DNA of 64,000 bases from Neptuniibacter caesariensis (GCF_000153345.1 NZ_CH724125.1:1342607-1406606); one strand, 5' to 3'; numbered from the stretch's first letter, positions 18,562-27,766 are shown. The notes: generated by a model not told the origin, from the letters alone. Numbers and translations are program-made.

Positions 18562-19456
18562 GGGCAGACCTGTTTTTAAAAAGGTTTTTTGGCGAGAAGC
18601 CTGTCACCAGCATCGTTCCGATCACCACGATGACTCCTCCACAGAAGGTATGCCAGCCCATATTTTCATTTAAGAATAACCCGCCCCATAAGACACCAAA
18701 CACAGGAATAAGAAATGTCACAGTTAAAGCGGAGGCTGCTCCAACGTCTTTGATTAAACGAAAATAGAGCAGATAAGCGATCCCGGTACAGATTACCCCG
18801 AGTGCGGTTACCGACATCAGTACAGCCCCTTCCGTTATCACCGTTACTTGTTCTGTAGAAGAGAACAGGATCACCATAGGCAAGAGAATCAAAGTTGAAG
18901 ACCACATGGTCCCATGAGCATTGCTAAATGCATCATCTGCTTTAGCTCTACGGGTATAGTTAGAAGCAATACCATAACAGAATGCTGCACCTATCGCCGC
19001 CAAACAGGGTAACCAGCCCGCTTCACTGACGACTGCAGTATCAAAGCCAAGCAGCACACCCACACCGATAACCCCCAGAACAAGGCCGCTGAATGTCTTA
19101 ACCGGAATTCGCTGCCGATCCAGAGCCGCTGCAATGACACACCCCCACAAGGGTGCTGTGGCATTCAGTATCGAGAGAATCGATGCGGACAATTGCAAGG
19201 CGGCATAACTAAATAAGATGAACGGTAGTGCCGAATTAAAAAAACCGACAATAAGATAATGACGCCAGTTTTCACCCACCCTTAAGGAACGCTTGAAAAA
19301 AACACTGGCCGCCCAAAGAAACATAGCCGCTAGCAATACTCTTATCTCAGCCACTAATGCAGCGCCTAATTCCGGCGCAGCAATACGCATGAACAGAAAG
19401 GATGCTCCCCAAATTGCGGCTAATAGAAGTAAACGAACAACACTAGCACCGTCCAT
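18554..19456 (-). CDS. EamA/DMT-family transporter
   Basis: This inner-membrane protein of 300 residues has ten predicted helices arranged as two five-helix EamA halves (LLLAAIWGASFLFMRIAAPE at the start of half 1; GVICTGIAYLLYFRLI and PVFGVLWGGLFLNE in half 2). Members export amino acids or other small metabolites. The substrate is unknown. It starts at ATG 19456 and its 3' end overlaps the Ada-like gene by 8 bases. The inverted-repeat element at 19484-19580 lies directly upstream, in or next to its promoter. Confidence 0.9.
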   Translation of the reverse strand: MDGASVVRLLLLAAIWGASFLFMRIAAPELGAALVAEIRVLLAAMFLWAASVFFKRSLRVGENWRHYLIVGFFNSALPFILFSYAALQLSASILSILNATAPLWGCVIAAALDRQRIPVKTFSGLVLGVIGVGVLLGFDTAVVSEAGWLPCLAAIGAAFCYGIASNYTRRAKADDAFSNAHGTMWSSTLILLPMVILFSSTEQVTVITEGAVLMSVTALGVICTGIAYLLYFRLIKDVGAASALTVTFLIPVFGVLWGGLFLNENMGWHTFCGGVIVVIGTMLVTGFSPKNLFKNRSAHV

Positions 19457-19483
19457 GCTGATACCCCTGCGATATAATGCCTT

Positions 19484-19580
19484 AGGAACCTGCGAATAAG
19501 TCTTGGACTTTCTCAGTGGGCATAGAAAAGTCGTTCAAGACTTGTTTGTAGGTTCCATAGAATTCTATGGAACCTATTTT
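19484..19580. repeat. Composite inverted-repeat element with 28-bp palindrome
   Basis: Arms 19485-19513 and 19524-19556 are imperfect reverse complements of about 30 bases around a 10-base loop. The right arm overlaps a second structure, a perfect 28-bp palindrome at 19549-19576 centred on GAATTC and followed by TTTT. The right arm (19518-19556) matches a second copy at 34785-34823 in 36 of 39 positions. It lies in the divergent gap between the EamA and AlkA-type genes. This looks like a REP/MITE-like dispersed element rather than an operator. Confidence 0.8.
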
Positions 19581-19661
19581 CATCAAGCCACCCGTTTCTT
19601 GCGCATTCGCGCAAAATAAAAAACTTTTTCAAACCCCTGAATAGCGTTAGGCTAAATAGCT

Positions 19662-20270
19662 ATGGATAACACAATGATCGCTAAGGGAATAAAATATCTG
19701 GCATCAATCGATCCCGATATTCAAGATGCTGTTGAACTGATTGGCGCACCCGCACCACGTATCAGGCCCCATGGCATAGAGGCCCTTGTCTCAATTATCA
19801 TCAGCCAGCAGCTTTCCACTGAAGCTGCAGCAAGTATCATGGCAAAAGTAAAAAACCTCCTGCCCGATATAAGCGCCAATTCCATTCTTAAAACACCTCC
19901 GGAGCAACTGAGAGCAGCAGGACTTTCACGCAGAAAGATCGAATATGTTTGCGCGCTGGCAGAAGCCATTAAAACTAACAGGCTAGATCTGGAAGCCTTA
20001 AAACAGATGCCCGATAGCGAAGCGATTAATCATATTACTCAATTACGGGGAATGGGCCGCTGGAGTGCAGAGATCTACCTGATGTTTTCACTGCAACGAC
20101 AAGATATTTTCCCAGCCGACGATCTGGCTATCGTCATTGCTTTACAAAAACTAAAAGGTCTTGAGGAACGCCCCAGTGCAAAAGAGGCGCGTGTCATAAC
20201 CGAACATTGGTCCCCATGGCTGAGTGTTGGATCACTTTTTCTATGGCACTATTACCGAGGCGCGCCATAA
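19662..20270 (+). CDS. AlkA-type DNA-3-methyladenine glycosylase (HhH-GPD)
   Basis: This base-excision-repair glycosylase of 202 residues lacks the N-terminal beta domain of E. coli AlkA (282 residues). The helix-hairpin-helix is LRGMGRWSAEIYLMF near 125-140 and the catalytic Asp lies in PADDLAIV near 155. The segment IISQQLSTEAA near 50 is typical of the short form. It removes 3-methyladenine-type lesions. There is no Fe-S cluster loop, which separates it from Nth/MutY. It starts at ATG 19662. It is divergent from the EamA-ada pair, which supports a shared alkylation-damage context. Confidence 0.9.
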   Translation: MDNTMIAKGIKYLASIDPDIQDAVELIGAPAPRIRPHGIEALVSIIISQQLSTEAAASIMAKVKNLLPDISANSILKTPPEQLRAAGLSRRKIEYVCALAEAIKTNRLDLEALKQMPDSEAINHITQLRGMGRWSAEIYLMFSLQRQDIFPADDLAIVIALQKLKGLEERPSAKEARVITEHWSPWLSVGSLFLWHYYRGAP

Positions 20271-20393
20271 AAAGTGAATGCTCTTTCAACTGATACAGCT
20301 CATTATTTATTCACATAGGTCCATAACTACCATGCTGTCATTAATAAACTAGGCTAGACTGGTAAAATATTAGCTGATAACGAATTCATAAAG

Positions 20394-21575
20394 ATGACGA
20401 AAAAGAATCAGGGATCTCAGATACTTTTCTACATCATCGGTTTCTGTTTGATTTTTTTCGCCTTCGCTGGCTCTTCAATCTATTTCTATCAGCAGTTCGC
20501 AGGGCTGCGCGACACCTTAGTCCAAACCACCAAAAATAATGACACACAGTTACGTGCGGCTATGGCAATGCGAGTCGCTGTCCGTGAACGAGCTATATTG
20601 CTCTGGCATATGACCCTTTCAGAAGATTTTTTTGAACGTGATGAGCTATTCGAGCGGTTCTACAATCATGGTTCAAATTACCAAAAATCCCGACTGGCCC
20701 TACTAAGCAGTGAGCTGGATTCGACCGAACGTGAAATCTTTACCACCCTCGATGCAGAAACCACACAGAGGGCACCTGTTTTGAGAAGGTTTGCTGATCT
20801 TCTTATGGAAGATGTCGAGCGCGATTACACACCTGAACTTAACAGAGTTCTTTCAGACCAGATCATTGTGGCCGACCAACTGGATAGCCTGATCGACCAC
20901 CAGCAACAGCAAAATATTGCGGTTCGTGAAGCTTCTGCACTTAACTTACAGATTTTATTAAGGGATCTGATCGTTACGTTAATAGCTATAGTGTTCTGCG
21001 GATTACTCTTCGCTAGCATCGTTATATTTAATACCCGCAAACAGAGCATGAAACTGGCTATAGCTAACCAAAGGCTGGAACACATTGCCTGCCACGACAC
21101 CCTGACAGGCCTCCCCAACCGGCTCTTTCTTCTGAACCAACTGGAGGTGGCCATCGCCTCATCAAAACGTAAAAAAGAACATACCGCTGTACTGTTTATT
21201 GATTTAGACAACTTTAAACCCGTCAACGACGATTATGGACATGACGTGGGTGATCAATGTTTAAAGCAAGTCTCCGAAGCGATGGCAAAAGCCCTACGAG
21301 GTTCAGATATTTTGGGTCGTTTAGCCGGAGATGAGTTCCTCGTTATCCTGACCGATATTGCCGCAGCTTCCCATGCAACAGTGGTCGCCAATAAACTTAT
21401 TCACACTCTGAATAAAACATATTCTGTCGGCCCCTATCAGTTTTCATTTACCGCGAGCATCGGGATCTATATACACAACGAAGAGGATATCAGTGCTGAA
21501 GAGTGTATAAACCTGGCAGATAAAGCGATGTACCAGGCGAAAAAAGCGGGTAAAAACCAGTTTTTTACAATCTAA
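20394..21575 (+). CDS. Membrane-bound GGDEF diguanylate cyclase
   Basis: This 393-residue product makes cyclic di-GMP. It has membrane helix 1 at about 11-32, a helical periplasmic sensor of about 155 residues, and membrane helix 2 at about 188-212. The GGDEF domain starts near DTLTGLPNRLFLLNQL; the active-site loop is AGDEF (near 310), a variant often still active. An inhibitory-site motif RGSD lies the usual five residues ahead of it. The conserved Asp of FIDLDNFKPVND binds metal. No partner gene is obvious. The start at ATG 20394 has only a weak ribosome binding site. Confidence 0.92.
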   Translation: MTKKNQGSQILFYIIGFCLIFFAFAGSSIYFYQQFAGLRDTLVQTTKNNDTQLRAAMAMRVAVRERAILLWHMTLSEDFFERDELFERFYNHGSNYQKSRLALLSSELDSTEREIFTTLDAETTQRAPVLRRFADLLMEDVERDYTPELNRVLSDQIIVADQLDSLIDHQQQQNIAVREASALNLQILLRDLIVTLIAIVFCGLLFASIVIFNTRKQSMKLAIANQRLEHIACHDTLTGLPNRLFLLNQLEVAIASSKRKKEHTAVLFIDLDNFKPVNDDYGHDVGDQCLKQVSEAMAKALRGSDILGRLAGDEFLVILTDIAAASHATVVANKLIHTLNKTYSVGPYQFSFTASIGIYIHNEEDISAEECINLADKAMYQAKKAGKNQFFTI

Positions 21576-21649
21576 GCCCTGATCACAGGTCTTATTGCTC
21601 CTTGCCCCTGAACTGTTAGAATTGCGACCTCATTGTAAAGGTAGCAGTC

Positions 21650-22705
21650 ATGTCCGAGTTTTCTTCACTCACTCAAGTACTTCGCCACAGCGGCGGTCAG
21701 ATTCGTTTTTTTGATATGGGTCGCAGGGTCCAGAAAATCTCTGCTGATCTCTTCGAAAAAATTGAAAATCAACAAACCCCTTATCCGTACCCTTATCTTC
21801 AACATGCCTGGTTGGCATTGATGATCTGGAATCCTAAGAACAAGGATCAAGGTGTTGCTTGGTTTTTAAAGCTGCCACTTGATGAGCAAGGTTTTCTGAT
21901 TCAGGCCGTACGCGATGATCTTTTGGGACGGTTACTGAAAAATGCTGGAGGTATTTTGCAGCATGAAGAAACCGGCGAGATGCCTGAAGACGCACTGAAG
22001 GATAACCCCTTCTCCTTTAAACCTGATCAGGAAAAAATGGCACTGTTCCATGCCTATTCAACGCTGGCAGCAAGCCAACCTGCTTCACAATACTATGAGA
22101 ATGCGCAGCAATACTTTGCTGGCCAGGCAGGTTTCGATAACTGGCAAGCACTTGGATTCCAGGGCATTGCTGATCTTGCAGTTCGCCACGAAAAAGGCAG
22201 TAACAGTTCAATCCTGACTAAGGCCATCCCCCTACTACCGGATGTCCCTTTTGAGGTGCTGTGTACCTGTCTGGAAAGTATTGAGCCAGACCATAAGCTA
22301 TTTGAGGCACTCTGTGTAAGAGCGGAACAAACCCTAACACGGGGCACGGCCAACGCAAATCATATTGCAGCCCTTACCCGCGGGCTTTCCAATGGAAGGC
22401 ATTCGGATCGCAAACAAGCCATTATTAAAAATATTCTGGAGAGTGACTACGCACTGGAACCTGAAGTGATTGTTTCAATAGCCACGCGTTGCAGCGATAG
22501 CCTTCAAGACCCGGCGTTACTCGCCGTCTTTCTTGAGAAACTGGCAATTGGCAAAGCAGGCCAGGCTGGGTTTTCCAGGGTGTTATCCGATCTGATGTTC
22601 CTGCCAACTCTGAGGGCGTTGATCCTCATGCAGTTTAGAAATGGTGAGAGGAGCGAAGCCCTCACTCAAGCCATTGGAGAGATGTTTGGCGCCAATTTTA
22701 ACTAG
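21650..22705 (+). CDS. DUF3549 family protein
   Basis: The 351-residue cytosolic protein opens with the DUF3549 signature: FSSLTQVLRHSGGQIRFFDMGRRVQKI, then PYPYPYLQHAWLALMIW. The family is known mostly from Pseudomonas and Oceanospirillales and has no assigned function. The protein is largely helical, with HEAT-like repeats in the C-terminal half, and has no membrane segment. It starts at ATG 21650 behind AAAGGTAG. Its stop codon overlaps the 3' end of the convergent exonuclease gene by 8 bases. Confidence 0.8.
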   Translation: MSEFSSLTQVLRHSGGQIRFFDMGRRVQKISADLFEKIENQQTPYPYPYLQHAWLALMIWNPKNKDQGVAWFLKLPLDEQGFLIQAVRDDLLGRLLKNAGGILQHEETGEMPEDALKDNPFSFKPDQEKMALFHAYSTLAASQPASQYYENAQQYFAGQAGFDNWQALGFQGIADLAVRHEKGSNSSILTKAIPLLPDVPFEVLCTCLESIEPDHKLFEALCVRAEQTLTRGTANANHIAALTRGLSNGRHSDRKQAIIKNILESDYALEPEVIVSIATRCSDSLQDPALLAVFLEKLAIGKAGQAGFSRVLSDLMFLPTLRALILMQFRNGERSEALTQAIGEMFGANFN

Positions 22706-23201
22706 CCGACATCGCTAAGGTACGTTTGTAGGTCAGCTGGATTATAAGGGCATCGTTACTGGCACGATGCCTTTCTAACTTAAGTTCCTGAATCACCTGA
22801 TCCTTTACTTCATGCCAGGATTCCATCTGACTTTCATTCAGGATCATCTCTAAAGGGCTGATTCTGAACTGCATTGGCAATCCGGCCCTGTAGAAAAGTT
22901 TGATCATCCAGCTTTGATCAACCACCCAACCATCACTGTAAACAGTAAGATTAAATAGCCGCTTATTCAGTTCCGAAGCGACATGCTCTGCAGTCAAACC
23001 AAAGCGGATTAGATTCTCTCGCGGGATCTTATGATAGGCCTCAGCCTCTTCACACCAGTGGGTCCACTCGGGTTTAGGCTGGATCAAACTGCAATATCGT
23101 TCTCCTTCATCCAGCGCAAGACCTACCTCAATAGGATAACTATCCGGACCAAAGCCAGACGCTTCCAAGTCAATAATATATGGATGAAGAAGTGTAGCGA
23201 T
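22698..23201 (-). CDS. DEDDh-type 3'-5' exonuclease, start codon unclear
   Basis: This RNase H-fold exonuclease has all catalytic motifs: IIDLEASG (motif I, Asp-x-Glu), SDGWVVDQSW (motif II) and HRASNDA (motif III, His-x4-Asp). SYPIEVG after motif I is typical of a small gammaproteobacterial family. The first in-frame conventional start, TTG 23168, lies inside motif I and would lose its Asp. Upstream to the TAA near 23219 there is no ATG, GTG or TTG. ATC 23201 (GGGG eight bases upstream) is the best simple candidate, giving 167 residues. Alternatively ATG 23217 would be in frame if an A5 run had four A. The cellular substrate is unknown. Confidence 0.75.
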   Translation of the reverse strand: MATLLHPYIIDLEASGFGPDSYPIEVGLALDEGERYCSLIQPKPEWTHWCEEAEAYHKIPRENLIRFGLTAEHVASELNKRLFNLTVYSDGWVVDQSWMIKLFYRAGLPMQFRISPLEMILNESQMESWHEVKDQVIQELKLERHRASNDALIIQLTYKRTLAMSAS

Positions 23202-23418
23202 TTTTATGACCCCGCATTATCGTAGTTATCAATGAGCCCTAAACTGAAAACTACACTAGGCGACTTGTACTGTCTATCAAGCCATTCCATTGCCACTGCT
23301 TTAACGACATATCCATTAAATGAATTTAAAACATTCCGAAAATAGATTTAAATCAATCTCATAGAACCCGATAACATGGTTATACTAAAAGCAAAGCCCG
23401 AGATGAGAATTACTGGAA

Positions 23419-26076
23419 ATGGAATCATCCAGCTTTATAGGCCTTATTAATAACGTTGCCCTGCTCTTAGCGATGGGCATCGTCTATGATTCTCTGGGCT
23501 TACAGAATATACACCAGCGTTTCCTGCGTGAAGGAATAACAGGGATACTCGTCGGTCTGCTTGGTATGGCGGTCATGTTAACGCCATGGGAGCTGATCCC
23601 CGGTGTTTTCTTTGACGCACGCTGGGTCCTGATCAGCCTGTGTGGCTTGTATTTTGGTGTCATACCCACTTTGATCGCAGTAGTAATGACGGTCACCCTC
23701 AGGCTCTATCAGGGAGGCGCGGGCATCTATGTTGGTTCCGCTGTCATTATCTGTTCGGCTCTCATTGGGTTAGGCTGGCGGGCTTACATTGAGAAACACA
23801 ATAAAGCCCTTACCTGGTGGCGTCTTTATTTTCTTGGTCTCAGTGTACAAATCACCGTGTTATGTCTGATGTTCTTTATGCCTGAGCATCTTAGATACAA
23901 AATTATTGCGGCTATCGCTCCAACCATCCTGATCTTCTACCCTATCGGCACTATGTTGCTCGGTATGATCCTTAGTCGGCAGGAGGAACGCCGTTTAGCT
24001 GAGCGAGAACTCCATATCAGTCGACAGATCCTAAATAGAGAACGAGGCCTGTTAAGAGGACTAATTGACGCTTTACCTGATCATATTTTCATTAAAGATA
24101 AAGAAGGTAAGTACCTCGGCTGTAACAAAGCATTCCAGAGTTTTACCGGGCATCAAGAGGCAGACCTGATCGGTAAGACAGATCAGGATTTTTCTGAAAG
24201 TAACCATGCAATAACCGATAAAAGTGACACGCTTCAGGTCATCAATAACTTACTGCCGATTAACCGCGAAGCCTGGACTCATGAACAAGATGGCTCTCCA
24301 ATACTATTAGAGTCTCAATTAGCCCCCTTTCTGGATATGGATGGTGAGCCCCAGGGTATCGTAGGCATCAGCCGGGATATTACTGAAAAACGCAAGGCTG
24401 AAGAACGTATCCTGACCCTCTCTCAAGCAGTAGAACAAAGCCCTGTGTCAGTAGTGATTACCAATCTTAAAGGGGAGGTTGAGTATGTTAACAGTACCTT
24501 TGAAAGCGTTACCGGTTATTCACAAGCAGAAGTACTAGGTAAAGATTCGAGCATTCTTAAGTCAGGTAAAACACCGCCTGGGCGCTATGCCGATATGTGG
24601 GCCAAGCTCGTACAAGGGGAATCCTGGCAAGGCGAATTCCAAAATAAAAAGAAAAATGGCGAAATATTCTGGGAACAAGCTCATATCGCTCCGGTGCTTG
24701 ATGCCGAAGGCGAAGTTCGTCATTTTCTTGCCGTGAAACAGGATGTAACCAAACAGAAGGCCCAGGAAGAAAAGATTCTTCACCAAGCTCATTTCGACGG
24801 ACTCACCGAACTGCCAAATCGTTTTCTTGCTATGCATCGTTTAGAGACCATGATGCATGAGGCAAAGAGAAACCAACACCAGATCGCTGTTCTCTTCCTT
24901 GATATGGATGACTTTAAGAAAGTTAACGATACTCTTGGTCACGATATGGGGGATAAAATACTCGTTGAAGCCGCCAAAAGGTTACAGGGGTCGGTCCGGG
25001 ATTCAGATACCATTGGTCGTTTAGGCGGCGACGAATTCATCGTTTTGATAAACCACCTTGAAAGGCCTGAACAAGCACTCCCTATTGCACAAAATCTTCT
25101 GCAACAGTTCCGCTCCTCCCTTACTATCGATGGTAGAGATATCCTGCTGACAATGAGTATTGGCATCGCCTTATACCCTGGCGACGGCACAACCCCTTCT
25201 GAACTGCTGAGAAATGCAGACTCGGCCATGTATCACTCCAAAGCGGCTGGCAGGAATAGCTTTCATTTCTATACGCAGGAGATGAATATCGAGGCAAACC
25301 GTCGCCTGCAATTGGAAGAGCAATTGCATAATGCACTGGATAGAAATGAACTTCGTTTGCTATACCAACCTGTTGTCGATCTGAAAACACGTAAAATCGT
25401 CGGTGCCGAAGCTCTGCTGAGATGGGATTCAAAAGAACTGGGAGCAATATCTCCAGAGGAATTTATCCCGGTAGCGGAGCATACAGGTCTAATTGTTGAG
25501 ATAGGAAAGTTCGTTTTGGACGATGCCCTGCGCACCACAAGCAGATGGATAAAAACCTTCATCCCGGATTTCCATATCGCAATCAACCTATCACCACGCC
25601 AGTTTCGTGACCCTCATTTGATTGATAATATAGAATCTTTCGTAAATAGTTACGGTCTTGAAGGGCGCAACCTCGAGCTGGAAATTACCGAGGGCGTACT
25701 TATGTCACAACATGCCGATGTTGAAGAGGCCATCGCCAAACTGACCCAAAAAGGGATCAGTATATCCATGGATGATTTTGGTACTGGCTATTCATCCTTG
25801 AGCTATCTGCGAAGCTACCCTTTTAATATTTTGAAGGTCGACCGTAGTTTTATAAATGATATATCGGTTGATGCAGCCGACCTGGAATTAGTTAATGCAT
25901 CGATCGATATGGCTCATGGTCTGGGCCTAAAAGTGATTGCAGAGGGGGTTGAGACCGAAGAACAAACAGCCCTTCTCTTAAGAAAGAACTGTGATATGGC
26001 ACAAGGTTACTACTTCAGTAAGCCCATTCCTGCCGATGAATTAGAAGAGATCCTAAAAAAACAAACATCTCACTAA
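23419..26076 (+). CDS. 5TM-5TMR / PAS-PAS / GGDEF-EAL cyclic-di-GMP protein
   Basis: The 885-residue product has an N-terminal five-helix LytS-type receptor region (PGVFFDARWVLISLCGLYFG near 60-80, RLYQGGAGIYVG near 95). Two PAS domains follow (about 215-325 and 335-450), then GGDEF with an intact GRLGGDEF (near 537), then EAL with EALLRW (near 675) and DDFGTGYSSLSYL (near 790). Both catalytic sites look complete, so it could make or break cyclic di-GMP, with PAS domains probably sensing redox, light or small ligands. Its TAA overlaps the convergent ybaK stop codon within CTAA. The inhibitory-site RDSD is present. Confidence 0.93.
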   Translation: MESSSFIGLINNVALLLAMGIVYDSLGLQNIHQRFLREGITGILVGLLGMAVMLTPWELIPGVFFDARWVLISLCGLYFGVIPTLIAVVMTVTLRLYQGGAGIYVGSAVIICSALIGLGWRAYIEKHNKALTWWRLYFLGLSVQITVLCLMFFMPEHLRYKIIAAIAPTILIFYPIGTMLLGMILSRQEERRLAERELHISRQILNRERGLLRGLIDALPDHIFIKDKEGKYLGCNKAFQSFTGHQEADLIGKTDQDFSESNHAITDKSDTLQVINNLLPINREAWTHEQDGSPILLESQLAPFLDMDGEPQGIVGISRDITEKRKAEERILTLSQAVEQSPVSVVITNLKGEVEYVNSTFESVTGYSQAEVLGKDSSILKSGKTPPGRYADMWAKLVQGESWQGEFQNKKKNGEIFWEQAHIAPVLDAEGEVRHFLAVKQDVTKQKAQEEKILHQAHFDGLTELPNRFLAMHRLETMMHEAKRNQHQIAVLFLDMDDFKKVNDTLGHDMGDKILVEAAKRLQGSVRDSDTIGRLGGDEFIVLINHLERPEQALPIAQNLLQQFRSSLTIDGRDILLTMSIGIALYPGDGTTPSELLRNADSAMYHSKAAGRNSFHFYTQEMNIEANRRLQLEEQLHNALDRNELRLLYQPVVDLKTRKIVGAEALLRWDSKELGAISPEEFIPVAEHTGLIVEIGKFVLDDALRTTSRWIKTFIPDFHIAINLSPRQFRDPHLIDNIESFVNSYGLEGRNLELEITEGVLMSQHADVEEAIAKLTQKGISISMDDFGTGYSSLSYLRSYPFNILKVDRSFINDISVDAADLELVNASIDMAHGLGLKVIAEGVETEEQTALLLRKNCDMAQGYYFSKPIPADELEEILKKQTSH

Positions 26077-26549
26077 AACTTGGCGATCTCAGCAATTTTA
26101 CCTGAGGTAATCTGCAGCAAATCATCTGCATGCATTTCGATCTCCAGCCCCCTCTTACCTGCGCTCATGCATATTGTCGGGTAATTGCTCGCACTGCTGT
26201 CCAACAACAACGGTAAACGTTTCTTTTGCCCCAGTGGACTAATTCCGCCGACAACATATCCGGTCGCGCGCTCTGCATCCTGAGGATTAGCCATACTGAC
26301 TTTCTTCGCCATTAACGCTGACGCCATCGCTTTCAAATCCAACTGGCCTGAAACAGGCACAACGCCCACCGCAAGCTTCTTATTATCACCATTAATGGCG
26401 ACCAGCAGCGTCTTGAAGACACGATAAGGATCTTGCCCTAAGGCATCAGCCGCTTCTTCGCCGTAAGAAGCAGCATTGGGATCATGGTCATATTCGTGAA
26501 CCTTGAATTCAACCTTAGCTTTTTTTGCGGCATTAATTGCTGGAGTCAT
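26073..26549 (-). CDS. ybaK: Cys-tRNA(Pro)/Cys-tRNA(Cys) deacylase YbaK
   Basis: This editing enzyme hydrolyses Cys mischarged on tRNA(Pro). The 158-residue product starts at ATG 26549 (a start five codons upstream is less likely) and aligns with E. coli YbaK from MTPA onward: HEYDHDP, VFKTLLV near 48 (catalytic Lys), GQLDLKAMA, YVVGGISPLGQKKRLP and AGKRGLEIE. It is cytosolic and the last gene on this reverse-strand stretch. The downstream gene is convergent and shares the CTAA overlap. Confidence 0.95.
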   Translation of the reverse strand: MTPAINAAKKAKVEFKVHEYDHDPNAASYGEEAADALGQDPYRVFKTLLVAINGDNKKLAVGVVPVSGQLDLKAMASALMAKKVSMANPQDAERATGYVVGGISPLGQKKRLPLLLDSSASNYPTICMSAGKRGLEIEMHADDLLQITSGKIAEIAKF

Positions 26550-26568
26550 ATTTGTCTCTTGCAAGAAT

Positions 26569-26593
26569 TAAAAAAGCCGGCACTACGCCGGCT
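26569..26593 (-). terminator. Intrinsic terminator downstream of 26617-27177
   Basis: AGCCGGC (26575-26581) pairs with GCCGGCT (26587-26593) around ACTAC. Six T residues follow on the reverse strand. It ends the CigR-like/SYLF transcription unit just ahead of ybaK. Confidence 0.9.
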
Positions 26594-26616
26594 CAGTAGA
26601 GGATACTATTTTAATC

Positions 26617-27177
26617 TTAACTACCACCGCGTCCAGTTAGAATATCGGCGATATCAATAATATCGACAACGGTTCCTTCCCCTTTGCCCACGCGAATAAT
26701 CTTATCTTTAAGCTTGATGATCTCGGTGGCCTGATCGCTACCCGGTAAACGTGAAAGAAGATCGTCAGGAATTGACTCAGCCTGACTACGAAGATCACTA
26801 TCTAGCACTTCACCTCGAGCAACCTTTTTCTGCCAACCCGGAGGTAGTTCCCCCCCGCGTTCCAGCTTTTTCCTAAGCCCCTGAGGTAACTCTTTCTTTT
26901 TACCTTTGTGTTTGCCCGTCCCTGACGCTACCTTTTCATTATAATAATCACGAATTGTTTCTGTTTCTTCTGATGAGAATATATCGTCAAGAATCTCCTC
27001 GGTGTCACTCACGATACTTTCTTCTTCCTGCTTTTCCTTGTGATTTTTTTCAGCTCTCTGTTCCGACTTTTCAGCATGCTTACCACCCTTATTACCTGCC
27101 CATTCGGGCTTTGCGGCCCATGAAGAAACAGGCAGTAAAACCGCTACCATCAATACCATCAAACGTTTCATAAGCAT
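26617..27177 (-). CDS. Secreted CigR-like / RcnB-like protein
   Basis: The 186-residue product has a signal peptide (RLMVLMVAVLLPVSSWA) and a highly charged mature region. The repeated segment LPQGLRKKLERGGELPPGWQKKVARGEVL resembles the Pro-Gly repeats of the CigR family (a Salmonella anti-virulence regulator) and some RcnB-like periplasmic proteins. The C-terminal IRVGKGEGTVVDIIDIADILTG matches the conserved tail of that group. Its role here is unknown; the Salmonella phenotype should not be transferred. It follows the SYLF gene by 11 bases and is probably co-transcribed. The start is ATG 27177 behind AGGTG, or ATG 27171. Confidence 0.7.
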   Translation of the reverse strand: MLMKRLMVLMVAVLLPVSSWAAKPEWAGNKGGKHAEKSEQRAEKNHKEKQEEESIVSDTEEILDDIFSSEETETIRDYYNEKVASGTGKHKGKKKELPQGLRKKLERGGELPPGWQKKVARGEVLDSDLRSQAESIPDDLLSRLPGSDQATEIIKLKDKIIRVGKGEGTVVDIIDIADILTGRGGS

Positions 27178-27188
27178 TATTTCACCTT

Positions 27189-27728
27189 CTATTTCCGTGT
27201 AATTTTAGAGCCTTCAAGCGATAGGTTATACATCAAACCTTTATTTGAAAAAATAAAGCCAATAATCGGATCCTTAATCGTACTGGTATCGATTTCGCCA
27301 CCAGCACCTAAGGTCACTACGGCAACACTTCCGTCCACCCCTGCTTCCCAACCATCACTTTGTTTAAACTGACGAAGCGCTTTATCCGTCATGAACAGAA
27401 TAATCTCAGTTTTAACCTGAGCCCCCAGTTGAAAGCCGATTGAAGCGGCAGCAATGGAGTAATAACCAGTGGTTCTGCCGTTTTCTACCAGCTTACCTTC
27501 TCCATATTCCCCGCCTATGCCGAACCCCGCTTTATAAACTTCAGGAAAGATCAGAGCCCCTTTCGCCTGTTGAAACAGCTGCTTACCCGCAGAAGAGTGT
27601 CTATAAAACTCTTTTAGCGCCTGCTTTGATTTAGCATTTATCTCAGCATTTGAAGCCGCAATAGCTGGGGAAGCGATTCCCAAAAGGAAAAAAACAGAGA
27701 ATACAATTGATAGTATTGATCTAAACAT
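27189..27728 (-). CDS. SYLF-domain (YSC84-like) lipid-binding exported protein
   Basis: The 179-residue product has a signal peptide (IVFSVFFLLGIASPAIAA) followed by a SYLF domain: KGALIFPEVYKAGFGIGGEYGEG, YYSIAAASIGFQLGAQ and the terminal VDGSVAVVTLGAGGEID. SYLF domains bind phosphoinositides in eukaryotes; bacterial secreted forms are poorly understood and may act at the outer membrane. ATG 27728 has AAGGG upstream; an ATG nine codons earlier lacks one. It is the first gene of a likely two-gene unit with the CigR-like gene. Confidence 0.85.
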   Translation of the reverse strand: MFRSILSIVFSVFFLLGIASPAIAASNAEINAKSKQALKEFYRHSSAGKQLFQQAKGALIFPEVYKAGFGIGGEYGEGKLVENGRTTGYYSIAAASIGFQLGAQVKTEIILFMTDKALRQFKQSDGWEAGVDGSVAVVTLGAGGEIDTSTIKDPIIGFIFSNKGLMYNLSLEGSKITRK

Positions 27729-27766
27729 GAACTTACCCTTAAACGTTGAGCTCATGTTTTAGTGTA

